Source of the DNA: Actinomycetes bacterium
GTDB lineage: Bacteria; Actinomycetota; Acidimicrobiia; Acidimicrobiales; Acidimicrobiaceae
Assembly: GCA_021799035.1 (NCBI GenBank)
Contig: JAJZBG010000002.1
Location: 1-64,000, forward strand
Length of the DNA stretch: 64,000 nucleotides
Reading direction: 5' to 3'
In this document: positions 45,795 through 53,927 of the stretch, in pieces
Layout: each line of letters starts with the position of its first letter
How positions within the stretch are numbered: position 1 is the stretch's first letter
Notes under the pieces: model-generated
Told to the model about the DNA's origin: nothing
Databases searched by the model: none
The model's input: the letters and a program-made list of their open reading frames with translations, nothing else
Made by a program: the position numbers and the translations under genes

Positions 45795-46595
45795 TCATGG
45801 CTGAGGGTTTGTCGGTCGCCCTGATGTGGTCCCCGGGAGTGAACGCTTTCTGAAGCGATGGGCGTAGCCTGGGGAGTAGAGATGGGAACGTCGGGTGGGG
45901 CCGCTCAACACATCGCCTACTATGACAAGGACTGTTCGATTGGCTCCGCTGCCAGCTAGGTCTTTTGCCAACGATCCAAGTGTCGTGGAGATGACGTCTT
46001 GATCCTTCCAGGTCGCTCGTATCACGATCGCCGCCGGTGTCGACTCGTTGAAGGCCGATCCTTCGCAGAGGAGCTCGTCCTGAAGTTCGTTTGGCCTCGC
46101 TCCGGAGAGGAATATTCCCAACGTTCCGCCGATTCGTGCGTAAGCGCTGACGCTCTCCCTTTCTGGCATGGAAGCCTTGGTTTTGCCCGCTAACCGCGTA
46201 AACACGACGCTTTGGGATAGTGCGGGAATTGTGAGCTCTCTTCGCAGGATTGACGCGGCAGCAGCTACTGAAGTCACACCAGGTATGATCTCAAACTCAA
46301 TCTCCCGTTCGACGCAGAAGTCAATTTGTTCCTGGATAGCTCCATAGACCGATGGGTCGCCCGAATGGAGCCTCGCGATCCTCTTCTCGCCATTTGCGTC
46401 GTACAGCTCAAGCACATCTTCCAGCGTCATCCCGGCGGAATCCAAGATTGCGGCATCTTTGCGGCAATGTGACAGAAGCTCCTCAGGCACCAGGGATGAT
46501 GCCCAAATCACGATATCTGCGCCACGAAGCCTGTCTTGTCCCTTTACGGTGATCAGCTCTGGATCACCTGGTCCTGCACCAATGAAGCTAATCAA
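45795..46595 (-). CDS. cobM: precorrin-4 C11-methyltransferase
   Basis: A 266-residue tetrapyrrole methylase (CobM/CbiF). SAM-site motifs are FIGAGPGDPELITVKG at the start, RLHSGDPSVYGA, and EIIPGVTSVAAAASIL. It methylates C11 of (cobalt-)precorrin-4. About 90 bases separate it from cbiD downstream, and 26 from cobI upstream. The C-terminal tail is longer and basic. Confidence 0.93.
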   Translation of the reverse strand: MISFIGAGPGDPELITVKGQDRLRGADIVIWASSLVPEELLSHCRKDAAILDSAGMTLEDVLELYDANGEKRIARLHSGDPSVYGAIQEQIDFCVEREIEFEIIPGVTSVAAAASILRRELTIPALSQSVVFTRLAGKTKASMPERESVSAYARIGGTLGIFLSGARPNELQDELLCEGSAFNESTPAAIVIRATWKDQDVISTTLGSLAKDLAGSGANRTVLVIVGDVLSGPTRRSHLYSPGYAHRFRKRSLPGTTSGRPTNPQP

Positions 46596-46621
46596 TTCAT
46601 CCTCGTTCCAGGGGGTGGAGC

Positions 46622-47383
46622 CTAGTCAGTTGCGGGCTCAGGTTTTCGTAAAGGCGGGGCTATGACTGTTGCGAGGTACGAGAGCCTTTGAGCGGTGACA
46701 GTATCAAGGTCTGAAATGGTCTCGCCCTCAAGGCCGAGCATCTCTCCGACAACAGCTCCCTTCAGCCGGCCTGCCATGTCGAGCGCAGCTTTGATTTCCT
46801 GAAGGTGGCGGCCGCCTTTGTAGATCACTATGGCAGCGTTTGGGCTACCCAGAGCTTCATCTAAGTCTTCCGTTCCCTCTCTAGCTGTCACCAGGAAGAG
46901 TTTTTCGGTTTCATCCAGAAGATTTAGCCCTCCCATCGAAGCCACCTCCTGAAATGCCATGATTCCGGGGATGGTCCTTATTTCTGTCTCGGGTGAGAGG
47001 TGTGCGACTTCTTTTGCAACGAGCGAGAATGTTGAAAAGACGTTGGGATCGCCAAGGGTGACAAAAGCGATGGTCTTGCCCTCGCAAAGAGGTCCATGCA
47101 GGCCTAGGGCTGCTTCTCGAGCTCCCCTGACTCTGGCCTGGGTGCCGGTTTCTCCAGGGCTCATATCGAAGATGATCCTTTGACAGCTGACTTCAGGAAG
47201 GGCATTCCGGACGATGCTTTCGGCCCTGCCTTCGGTGTCAGTCGACGAGCAGGGGGCTATGACCAGATCAGCTTCTTTAATGGCCCGGATAGCCCTCAAA
47301 GTCAGGTTGCCCGGGTCACCTGGACCTACACCGACTCCAATGAGTCGACCAGTTCTGTAACGGTTTGGAGGGGGATCGTTCAA
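46622..47383 (-). CDS. cobI: precorrin-2 C20-methyltransferase
   Basis: The product (253 residues from the chosen start) is a tetrapyrrole methylase with GVGVGPGDPGNLTLRAIRAI, FVTLGDPNVFSTF and IPGIMAFQEVAS, typical of CobI/CbiL, the first methylation specific to corrins. TTG at 47383 is chosen because AGAGG lies six bases upstream; the frame is open back to a TTG at 47476, but those extra 31 residues have no ribosome site and no family support. It is the first methyltransferase in this run, which continues through cobM to cbiX. Confidence 0.9.
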   Translation of the reverse strand: MNDPPPNRYRTGRLIGVGVGPGDPGNLTLRAIRAIKEADLVIAPCSSTDTEGRAESIVRNALPEVSCQRIIFDMSPGETGTQARVRGAREAALGLHGPLCEGKTIAFVTLGDPNVFSTFSLVAKEVAHLSPETEIRTIPGIMAFQEVASMGGLNLLDETEKLFLVTAREGTEDLDEALGSPNAAIVIYKGGRHLQEIKAALDMAGRLKGAVVGEMLGLEGETISDLDTVTAQRLSYLATVIAPPLRKPEPATD

Positions 47384-47579
47384 GCTCAACCTCTGCTCGG
47401 GAAATGTCTCTGTTTGGTTCGAACTAAAGCCTATCGAGAAAGTTGGTGGCAAAAGCCTCCGTAAGAGTTCACCCAAGCATACCGAGGACGCAATCTACGG
47501 ATACTCTTGCAAGATCCGAGAACTCCATACGGTTGGACTTTTCCAGGCTGGTGCAGGAGCTTGTGCCTGACGTATCGAG

Positions 47580-49142
47580 CTAGAGCTTTGCACCGAGCTT
47601 CTGGAATATCATCTGATTTGTCATCTGCTGAACTGGCGCCCTGTTATCAGTGAGAACGATTCCCTTGCCTGGATGTGGGTTTCGCCAGGACCGCAGTAGT
47701 GACTGAGATACTGGTGCGAGGAAACTGGGAAGGGTATTGGGAGCCGGAGGTGAAGTTGGAGTTCTGCTGGCAATCAGCAGTTCGTTGTAGGCGCCAGGAG
47801 CCTTGGCAATGTAAACGTGAGGGAACACAGTTGCGAGAGTGCGTTCAATTGCCTGGATGAGTGGAGCATGGGCTGATGTTGCGTTGACATTCATGGCGAG
47901 AATTCCATCTGAGTTGAGGTGCTGGAGGCACTCCTGAAAGAACTGTTTGGTTGTCAGGTAGAACGGGATGTAAATCTCCTGGCTGTACGCATCAACGATC
48001 ATAAGGTCGTATGTGGCTTTAGTTGTTCTGATGAAAACCCGGCCATCTTCATTAATCACATGAGCCGCCGACTTCTTGAGGTGGAAGTACCTGTTTCCTA
48101 GCTGGATCAGCTTGGGATCTATTTCGACTCCGGTCACTGGGACTGGCGCTCTGAATGGGTCCACGTCTCTGGAATAGAGGGTCGGAATTGTTCCTGCAGC
48201 CATTCCAATGAGCAGTGTATTGACGCTTTTTGACTTGGGGAAAATGTATGGCAGCGTGAGATAGGCGTCGTAATAGAGTCCCGTCAGCCTGTTGGGAGTG
48301 TAGATTGACTGGATTCCAGTCGAGTCATTCACAGAAAGAGCTATTTGGGAACTATTGAGCCTGTAAACCTGAGCGAACTGGTAAGGTGTTTCGACCTCGG
48401 TTATCAGCCCTTTGACCGGTTTCAACAAGGACGTGCTTGCTTGGGTAAAGACGAGGGGCAGGATGCTCGCGAGCAGAAATACGGGTTTTTGGAGAGTTGA
48501 TAGGCCTAGAACCATCAGGACTGTGGCAGACGCCCAAATCGTGGTTCGCACTCCAAAGGTTGGGATTGTGTAAAGCGTAGGAATGAAGGTGCCGAAAAGG
48601 CTGCCGAAGGTTGACCAGAAGTAGAGTGAGCCGGTTTTGGTCCCAGCTGACTCCATTTGATTTATAACCAGGCGAACCGCATAAGGCGATATCGCACCGA
48701 GTGCTGCTACAGGCAGCACGAAGAGGGCAGAGGTGCCAAGAAGAGATGCGATCACTGTCCCTGCAGGTGTTTCAAGCAGTCCGCCAGAGACGGCAGTCAG
48801 CAGGGGATTTGCGAGGAAAGGCAGAAGTGCCACGAATCCGCCCGCACCAATGGCCAGAAGGCTCATTCCTGATGGTGTAGGCCATCTGTCAGCGAGTCTG
48901 CCGCCTAAAGCGTAGCCGGCCGACAGAGCCAAGAGGATGATGCCTATTAGCGTGGACCACACGATCTCCGAGTTTCCGAAGAATGGCTCGAGCAGACGCT
49001 CGGCGCTGAACTCTACAGCCATCACCGAGGCACCCGTGAAAAAGACGAAGAACCGCAGGAAGTTGTGGCGGACGCGCCAATCGCCCTTTGGTTTGATTGT
49101 CTCCGCTGGCATTCTTCCCCTGTTCCCCCGCCTGCGGCTCAT
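47580..49142 (-). CDS. membrane protein with C-terminal spermidine synthase-like domain
   Basis: A 520-residue protein. The first 235 residues form about seven transmembrane helices similar to a transporter half. The C-terminal part resembles polyamine aminopropyltransferase: VTGVEIDPKLIQLGNRYF and YDLMIVDAYSQ. The usual GGGDG loop is altered to GMAAGT, so the donor may differ or activity may be lost. Such fused proteins are widespread and little studied. It stands between two runs of cobalamin genes on the same strand. Confidence 0.82.
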   Translation of the reverse strand: MSRRRGNRGRMPAETIKPKGDWRVRHNFLRFFVFFTGASVMAVEFSAERLLEPFFGNSEIVWSTLIGIILLALSAGYALGGRLADRWPTPSGMSLLAIGAGGFVALLPFLANPLLTAVSGGLLETPAGTVIASLLGTSALFVLPVAALGAISPYAVRLVINQMESAGTKTGSLYFWSTFGSLFGTFIPTLYTIPTFGVRTTIWASATVLMVLGLSTLQKPVFLLASILPLVFTQASTSLLKPVKGLITEVETPYQFAQVYRLNSSQIALSVNDSTGIQSIYTPNRLTGLYYDAYLTLPYIFPKSKSVNTLLIGMAAGTIPTLYSRDVDPFRAPVPVTGVEIDPKLIQLGNRYFHLKKSAAHVINEDGRVFIRTTKATYDLMIVDAYSQEIYIPFYLTTKQFFQECLQHLNSDGILAMNVNATSAHAPLIQAIERTLATVFPHVYIAKAPGAYNELLIASRTPTSPPAPNTLPSFLAPVSQSLLRSWRNPHPGKGIVLTDNRAPVQQMTNQMIFQKLGAKL

Positions 49143-49614
49143 CTTATCAGCAAGGAGCCTTTAGCATTTTGCGGGCGCAAATGCAGAACACAGGCGCGGG
49201 ACCGCCCATCTATAGCTGCGCCATCCCAAGGCCGAATTGGCGAAACATCAGTTCAGTGGGATCACTCATGTGGGCTTATTGCCTGCTCCCACAGCGAAGA
49301 GGAAGAGATGGATCGGATCCACCCTGACGCATCGCTTCGCAAGGGCAAGCGAGGCTGCATGGAATTGGCTGATCACGCCGCGGGAGGCTTATGCCGCTAG
49401 GACTTGAATAAGATCAGCCACCTTGCGTCACACATGGCCATTCGTCCGGAGCGGGATTGTCTGTGCCCAGTTCTAGACAGAGGGCTATACAGGTTGGTTC
49501 ACCCTCCCGGAGGTGCTGCTCGGATAGTCATTTGCATCGGCTAGCTAGTCTTGCCGCATGGTGGAACCTGTCGGCTCAAAGCTTTGCGAGACCAAGAAAT
49601 GTCTTCTGGAATTG
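49143..49614. other. 472-base intergenic region
   Basis: No believable gene was found. A hairpin lies at 49164-49184 (GCATTT-T-GCG pairing with CGCAAATGC, one bulge), just before the membrane spermidine-synthase-like gene on the minus strand. I looked for a cobalamin riboswitch here on both strands and saw none. Confidence 0.4.
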
Positions 49615-50991
49615 CTAAACACAGCAAGAGACGAAGCGCTCTGCGAGGTGCTTCTGAGATCCGAGATGGACATGAAGGTAGCTGGCGAAAAGCGATGAGG
49701 ATGCAAAACCTTCTCGCTTAGTCCCATTTCGGGTGGTAAATGTGACGGCATCGCCTCTCGGCGAGCTTTCGGAGTAGTGGAATTCGTGGCCGTAGAGCCT
49801 CTCTCCAGTTTCGGCGATGCAGTTGTTTACCCTCGACGTTGCAGAGACGTATCCGAGGGTGAGTCTGGAGGTCATCACAATCCGCAACGGGAGGGCTGCC
49901 GTCATGGGCACTTGCCCGACATAATCTGCCAGCCAGATCAATCCACCACACTCCGCCCACGTCGGGAGGCCAGCTCGTACCGCAGAACTCACCTCAACGC
50001 TCAAAGTGGAATTTTTGGACAGCCGTTCTGCGAAAATCTCAGGGAATCCTCCCCCTATGTATAGTCCCTTGGTGCCCCCGGGAAGCTTCTGGTCGTTGAG
50101 GGGATCGAAAAATCGTATTTCAGCACCGGCCTGTTTGAGCGCGTCAACGTTTTCAGGGTAAACGAAGCTAAACGCAGCCCCTGCGGCGACTGCAATGACA
50201 GTGCGTGTCGGAGGAAGTCCGACCTTGGCGCGGAGATTCCCCCTCAGAGGTGTCGCCGAATGCGCTATCTGAATTATCTTTTCCGAATCCAGACGATCGC
50301 CAATCTCTGTTACTAGTACGTTGATGGAGCGCCTGATGGTCTCTGGATCTTCGACTGCGGGCACGAGGCCAAGGTGTCTGCTATTCCAAGAAGTGAACGC
50401 CCCTTTCGGTATTGCGCCCAGGATTTCGAGATCAAGATGCTTGAATCCCCCCTTGATCAGTTCCAGATGGGAGGCCGTTCTGTAGTTGTTGATTATCACC
50501 CCCATCACCTTCACCTGGCTCGAATAGTTTCGGAAGCCTTCAACCGTAGCGGCGAGTGAGGATGAGGTTGAGGTGGCGTCAACCACGAGAATGACTGGAG
50601 TCTCCGTCAAAGCAGCGACCTCCGCCGTTGAGCCGGGCAAGATCCTGGGATCAAGGTCTATCGTGTTATCGGGTCTAGTCATTAGCGAGCCATCGAATAG
50701 GCCCATTACACCTTCTATAACTGAAATGTCACTGTTTTCGCTTGCCTTCAGAAGGGCGTCTCTCACGGCGTGCTGACCTAGCAAGAACGTGTCAAGATTT
50801 GTACCCCGCCTGCCGCAGGCGAGTTCATGATATGTGGGATCGATGAAGTCCGGGCCAACCTTGGCTGGAGTTACTCTTAGACCTTTCGCAGCTAGGGATG
50901 CCATGATTGCGGTTGCGATAGTGGTTTTCCCAACTCCAGACGAGGTGCCTGCAATTATCACCCGTGGACTCAGGTGTTCTCTAGGCTCCAC
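49615..50991 (-). CDS. cbiA: cobyrinate a,c-diamide synthase
   Basis: A 458-residue ATP-dependent amidotransferase that converts the a and c carboxylates of cobyrinate to amides with glutamine. The P-loop AGTSSGVGKT ends at Thr23. The glutamine amidotransferase domain has its nucleophile Cys348 in AECGG. The CbiA/CobB family is clear. It begins two bases after the cobO stop, so the two are coupled. Confidence 0.93.
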   Translation of the reverse strand: MEPREHLSPRVIIAGTSSGVGKTTIATAIMASLAAKGLRVTPAKVGPDFIDPTYHELACGRRGTNLDTFLLGQHAVRDALLKASENSDISVIEGVMGLFDGSLMTRPDNTIDLDPRILPGSTAEVAALTETPVILVVDATSTSSSLAATVEGFRNYSSQVKVMGVIINNYRTASHLELIKGGFKHLDLEILGAIPKGAFTSWNSRHLGLVPAVEDPETIRRSINVLVTEIGDRLDSEKIIQIAHSATPLRGNLRAKVGLPPTRTVIAVAAGAAFSFVYPENVDALKQAGAEIRFFDPLNDQKLPGGTKGLYIGGGFPEIFAERLSKNSTLSVEVSSAVRAGLPTWAECGGLIWLADYVGQVPMTAALPLRIVMTSRLTLGYVSATSRVNNCIAETGERLYGHEFHYSESSPRGDAVTFTTRNGTKREGFASSSLFASYLHVHLGSQKHLAERFVSCCV

Positions 50992-50993
50992 TC

Positions 50994-51518
50994 TCAGTAC
51001 TCGATTCCCTTTTTTGCCTTTATTCCCTGGTCGTAGGCGTGTTTCACCTTGCGCATCTCGGTCACTGTGTCGGAAATGTCGATGATCTCTTGCGGACAGT
51101 CTCTTCCTGTTATCACGACGTTCGTCTTAGGATTTCGGTGAACCAAGGCTGTTCGGACTTCCTCGACCTCAATCCATCCGTACTTAACCGCATACGTCAG
51201 CTCGTCGAAGATGACAAGATCGAAGTCGCCTGACGACAACATGGATTTGGCTACTTCGAACGCATGCCTTCCTTTTGAGACAGTCTCATCAAGGTCGGTA
51301 GATTCCCAGGTGAATCCGTCTCCAAGCGTATGCCATTCGATTCCAAGGTGGTCCGCCAGCTTTCTTTCGCCAGTCTTCCATTTTCCGCTCTTGATAAACT
51401 GAACAACCCCAACTTTCCAGTTCCTAGCCCAACCTCTGGCCATTACCCCGAAAGCTGCCGATGATTTGCCTTTGCCATTCCCCGTATTAACCAGAATTAT
51501 TGATTCAGCGCGTGCCAT
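50994..51518 (-). CDS. cobO: cob(I)yrinate a,c-diamide adenosyltransferase
   Basis: The product (174 residues) transfers the adenosyl group of ATP to cob(I)alamin-type corrinoids (CobO/BtuR/CobA type). The P-loop TGNGKGKSS spans residues 12-20, and VITGRDCPQEIIDISDTVTE is typical of the family. ATG 51518 is chosen because family similarity starts there; the frame runs open to 51620 across the opposite-strand riboswitch, which is not credible coding. A likely promoter for the riboswitch lies inside this gene on the other strand. Confidence 0.93.
   Translation of the reverse strand: MARAESIILVNTGNGKGKSSAAFGVMARGWARNWKVGVVQFIKSGKWKTGERKLADHLGIEWHTLGDGFTWESTDLDETVSKGRHAFEVAKSMLSSGDFDLVIFDELTYAVKYGWIEVEEVRTALVHRNPKTNVVITGRDCPQEIIDISDTVTEMRKVKHAYDQGIKAKKGIEY
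51472..51500 (+). promoter_or_regulatory. candidate promoter for the riboswitch and cobU operon
   Basis: TTGCCA (51472-51477) and AATTAT (51495-51500) are separated by 17 bases. Transcription would begin near 51507, about 36 bases before the riboswitch. The elements lie within the 5' end of cobO on the opposite strand. Confidence 0.35.
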
Positions 51519-51542
51519 ACCCAAAATGGTAGTATTCCATAG

Positions 51543-51683
51543 AGTGCATTTAGGGAATCCGGTGAAAATCCGGAGCTGTCCCGCAACTGTAACGTTGAGC
51601 CGACTCCAACAGTTGACCACTGCGATGAATTAGCGGGAAGGTCGGAGAAGGTGATGATACGGAGCCAGGATACCTGTGCACAC
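51543..51683 (+). promoter_or_regulatory. cobalamin (AdoCbl) riboswitch
   Basis: The conserved parts of the B12 riboswitch are present in order: GGGAA at 51553, CCGGTGAAAATCCGG from 51559, the GCTGTCCCGCAACTGTAA box from 51575, GACCACTGCGA near 51615, GCGGGAAG near 51633, and GGAGCCAGGATACCTG from 51661 (the B12 box). GTGCA (51544) and TGCAC (51677) can close the outer stem. It precedes cobU by about 33 bases, so corrinoid binding should lower expression of the plus-strand operon. Confidence 0.95.
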
Positions 51684-51715
51684 TCTGCAGGTCGAAATGT
51701 TCGATTAGGAGATGC

Positions 51716-52258
51716 GTGGACATCAAAAGTTCAGGGAAGTACGCCTTCCTTGGTGGAACCAGTTCTGGCAAGTCGGCCTTGGCTGAACAGCTAGTAGCTG
51801 CCTCGGGACCCGATATTTGCTATCTAGCGACTGCTCCTGCCACCTGGAGTAATGGCGACCCGGAATTTGCCTCGAGGGTCGCAAGGCACAAAGAGCGCAG
51901 GGGGGATAGGTGGCGGCTGATAGAGCTGCTTGAGCCAGACGCATTATATGACTTGATACTTAATGCTGAGATGCCAACGGTGATTGATTCAGTGGGAGCT
52001 TGGCTGGCTTTTGACGATAGGTTCGAGCCCGATCTCGATCGTTTGGAATCAGCGATATCAAGGTCGAAGGTGCCGCTTTCGTTCGTAGCAGAAGAGAGCA
52101 GCCTCGGAGTGCTTCCAATGAACACTGTGGCACGGGACTTTGTCGATCGCTTGGGTGCCGTTAATCAAAGGATCGTGAAGAGTGTCGACCGCTCATTCTT
52201 GGTGGTCGCCGGAGGACTGCTGGAAGTCTCACAGGCTAAATGGCAAGAGGCGAGATGA
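51716..52258 (+). CDS. cobU: adenosylcobinamide kinase/guanylyltransferase
   Basis: A 180-residue enzyme that phosphorylates adenosylcobinamide and then adds GMP. The P-loop GGTSSGKS spans residues 13-20. His58 in ARHKERRGDRW is in the place of the guanylylated histidine of CobU. The start is GTG with AGGAG upstream. It is the first gene after the riboswitch. The stop overlaps the cobS start. Confidence 0.93.
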   Translation: MDIKSSGKYAFLGGTSSGKSALAEQLVAASGPDICYLATAPATWSNGDPEFASRVARHKERRGDRWRLIELLEPDALYDLILNAEMPTVIDSVGAWLAFDDRFEPDLDRLESAISRSKVPLSFVAEESSLGVLPMNTVARDFVDRLGAVNQRIVKSVDRSFLVVAGGLLEVSQAKWQEAR

Positions 52259-52986
52259 GGGAGGACATCTTAGGGGCAGTCAGTTTTCTGACTATTTTCG
52301 GACGCGGCCACGAACCGACCAATTCCAGCAGGTACTGGTTTTCGTTTTCTGGCGTGCTTGTTGGATTCATATCGGGTTCTGTGTGGTGGCTTCTGAGAAA
52401 GGTGCACCTTCCCCTGGTTGATGCGGCGATCGTAGTCCTTGTCATATTGGTTGTGACTGGCGCAATCCACATTGACGGATTGGCCGATGCTTCAGATGGG
52501 CTATTGGCGCATTTGCCTAGGCACAGGCGATTCGAGGTCATGTCTGGTCCCGAGGTGGGAGCCTTTGGCGTTACTGCTGTCGTGATGACCCTGATAATCA
52601 TGACGGCATCACTCTCTACGATTTCACCTGATCCATTGCTGCTTGTCGGGTTGATGGGGCTTTCACGTGCACTGTGTGCATTGGCAATAGAGCTGTTTCC
52701 TTATGCAAAAGCCGAAGGAATAGTGTCAAGTTTCAACGAATCTTCCCACAGGGGGGCGGGTAGCGTTGGAGTGCTGGCAGCAGAGGCCGTAGTTTGCACG
52801 GCTTTGGTGGTGGCTTCAATGCCCTTTAGAGGAGCTGCTCTTGCTGTTACTGTGCTTGGAGTTCAGGCAATAATTTTGTGGCGTTCGGGGAAGCTTCTCG
52901 GTGGCTACACCGGAGATGTGCTCGGAGCTTCGATAGTGGTATCTGAAACGCTCGCCCTTGTGGTTGGAGCGCTGGTTCAGCGATGA
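52255..52986 (+). CDS. cobS: adenosylcobinamide-GDP ribazoletransferase
   Basis: A 243-residue integral membrane enzyme that joins adenosylcobinamide-GDP with alpha-ribazole (phosphate) to make cobalamin. The signature HIDGLADASDG is at residues 72-82 (Asp74, Asp78, Asp81). About six transmembrane helices follow. ATG 52255 overlaps the cobU stop as ATGA; ATG 52240 is a possible longer start. The stop overlaps the cbiB start in the same way. Confidence 0.93.
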   Translation: MREDILGAVSFLTIFGRGHEPTNSSRYWFSFSGVLVGFISGSVWWLLRKVHLPLVDAAIVVLVILVVTGAIHIDGLADASDGLLAHLPRHRRFEVMSGPEVGAFGVTAVVMTLIIMTASLSTISPDPLLLVGLMGLSRALCALAIELFPYAKAEGIVSSFNESSHRGAGSVGVLAAEAVVCTALVVASMPFRGAALAVTVLGVQAIILWRSGKLLGGYTGDVLGASIVVSETLALVVGALVQR

Positions 52987-53927
52987 CGAGACCGAGGACG
53001 CAAATCGCTAAGCAGATGATGGGTGCTGCCGTAGGTTTGCTTGTTGATCGCGCACTTGGTGAACCCCCGCAGATGGTCCATCCAGTCGCGAATTTCGGGA
53101 AGCTTATGGGCAAACTCGAGCTGTACCTCTGGCAGGACAACCCAGTCTCAGGCTTCTGGTACGCAACCTTTGGACTGGTGATTGCATCGATTACGTCTCT
53201 TGTTGTCGATTCACCGTTCATAGGCACAGCATTAGGAACTTACATTGCGGTTGCAGAGCGATCGCTCCTGGAGCATGCCTTTTCCGTGAAGGCTTCGCTC
53301 GACAATGGTGCTGTTGATGACGCGCGACGTGATTTGCCGGCTTTGGTCGGAAGAGATGTATTGGATCTGAATGAATTCGAAATAGCCAGAGCGGTGGTTG
53401 AATCGGTAGCCGAGAATTCTTCGGATGCAGTTGTGGCTCCTATGCTTTACGCAGCAATCTTAGGGAGTCGCGGAGCTCTGGCCTATAGAGCCATAAATAC
53501 CATGGATGCCATGGTCGGCCATAAGAGCAGCACGTATCTGCGCTTTGGGAGGATTTCAGCAAGGTTGGATGATTTTGCAAACCTCATGCCGTCTAGAGTT
53601 GCAGCAGTATTGACTTGGCTCACGCCGAACGGGCGGTTCCCCCATCCCGGGCTGATTCTTTGCGATGCCAAACGCCATCCGTCGCCGAATGCTGGCGTGA
53701 TCGAGTCAACCTACGCCCATAAGCTACATGTGACTCTCGGCGGAGAGAATTCTTACTTTGGCAGGCAAGAAATCAGAGAGCCGATGGGCCAAGGGCGCAA
53801 GCCATCCTCTCGAGATATTTGGGAAGCCGCTTGCCTTTGCAGGCGTGTGGACACCATGCTTGCTGCACTGCTGCTGGGAGCTGGCTTTGCCCTCTACCTT
53901 CTTGGGTGCGTAGATGAACGTCCTTAG
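52983..53927 (+). CDS. cbiB: adenosylcobinamide-phosphate synthase
   Basis: A 314-residue membrane protein (CbiB/CobD family) that attaches the aminopropanol (phosphate) linker to adenosylcobyric acid. Conserved parts: DRALGEPPQMVHPV near the start, VVESVAENSSDAVVAPM, YRAINTMDAMVGHKS and FANLMPSR. It starts with an ATGA overlap with cobS and ends 14 bases inside the next gene. Confidence 0.93.
   Translation: MTRPRTQIAKQMMGAAVGLLVDRALGEPPQMVHPVANFGKLMGKLELYLWQDNPVSGFWYATFGLVIASITSLVVDSPFIGTALGTYIAVAERSLLEHAFSVKASLDNGAVDDARRDLPALVGRDVLDLNEFEIARAVVESVAENSSDAVVAPMLYAAILGSRGALAYRAINTMDAMVGHKSSTYLRFGRISARLDDFANLMPSRVAAVLTWLTPNGRFPHPGLILCDAKRHPSPNAGVIESTYAHKLHVTLGGENSYFGRQEIREPMGQGRKPSSRDIWEAACLCRRVDTMLAALLLGAGFALYLLGCVDERP

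Noticed and set aside
47384-47579. Possible second cobalamin riboswitch before cobI on the minus strand
   Set aside because: The B12 box and the conserved CAACTGTAA-type segment are absent on that strand.
51519-51620. Upstream extension of cobO
   Set aside because: The frame is open but runs through DNA of the opposite-strand riboswitch and lies before the usual CobO N-terminus.
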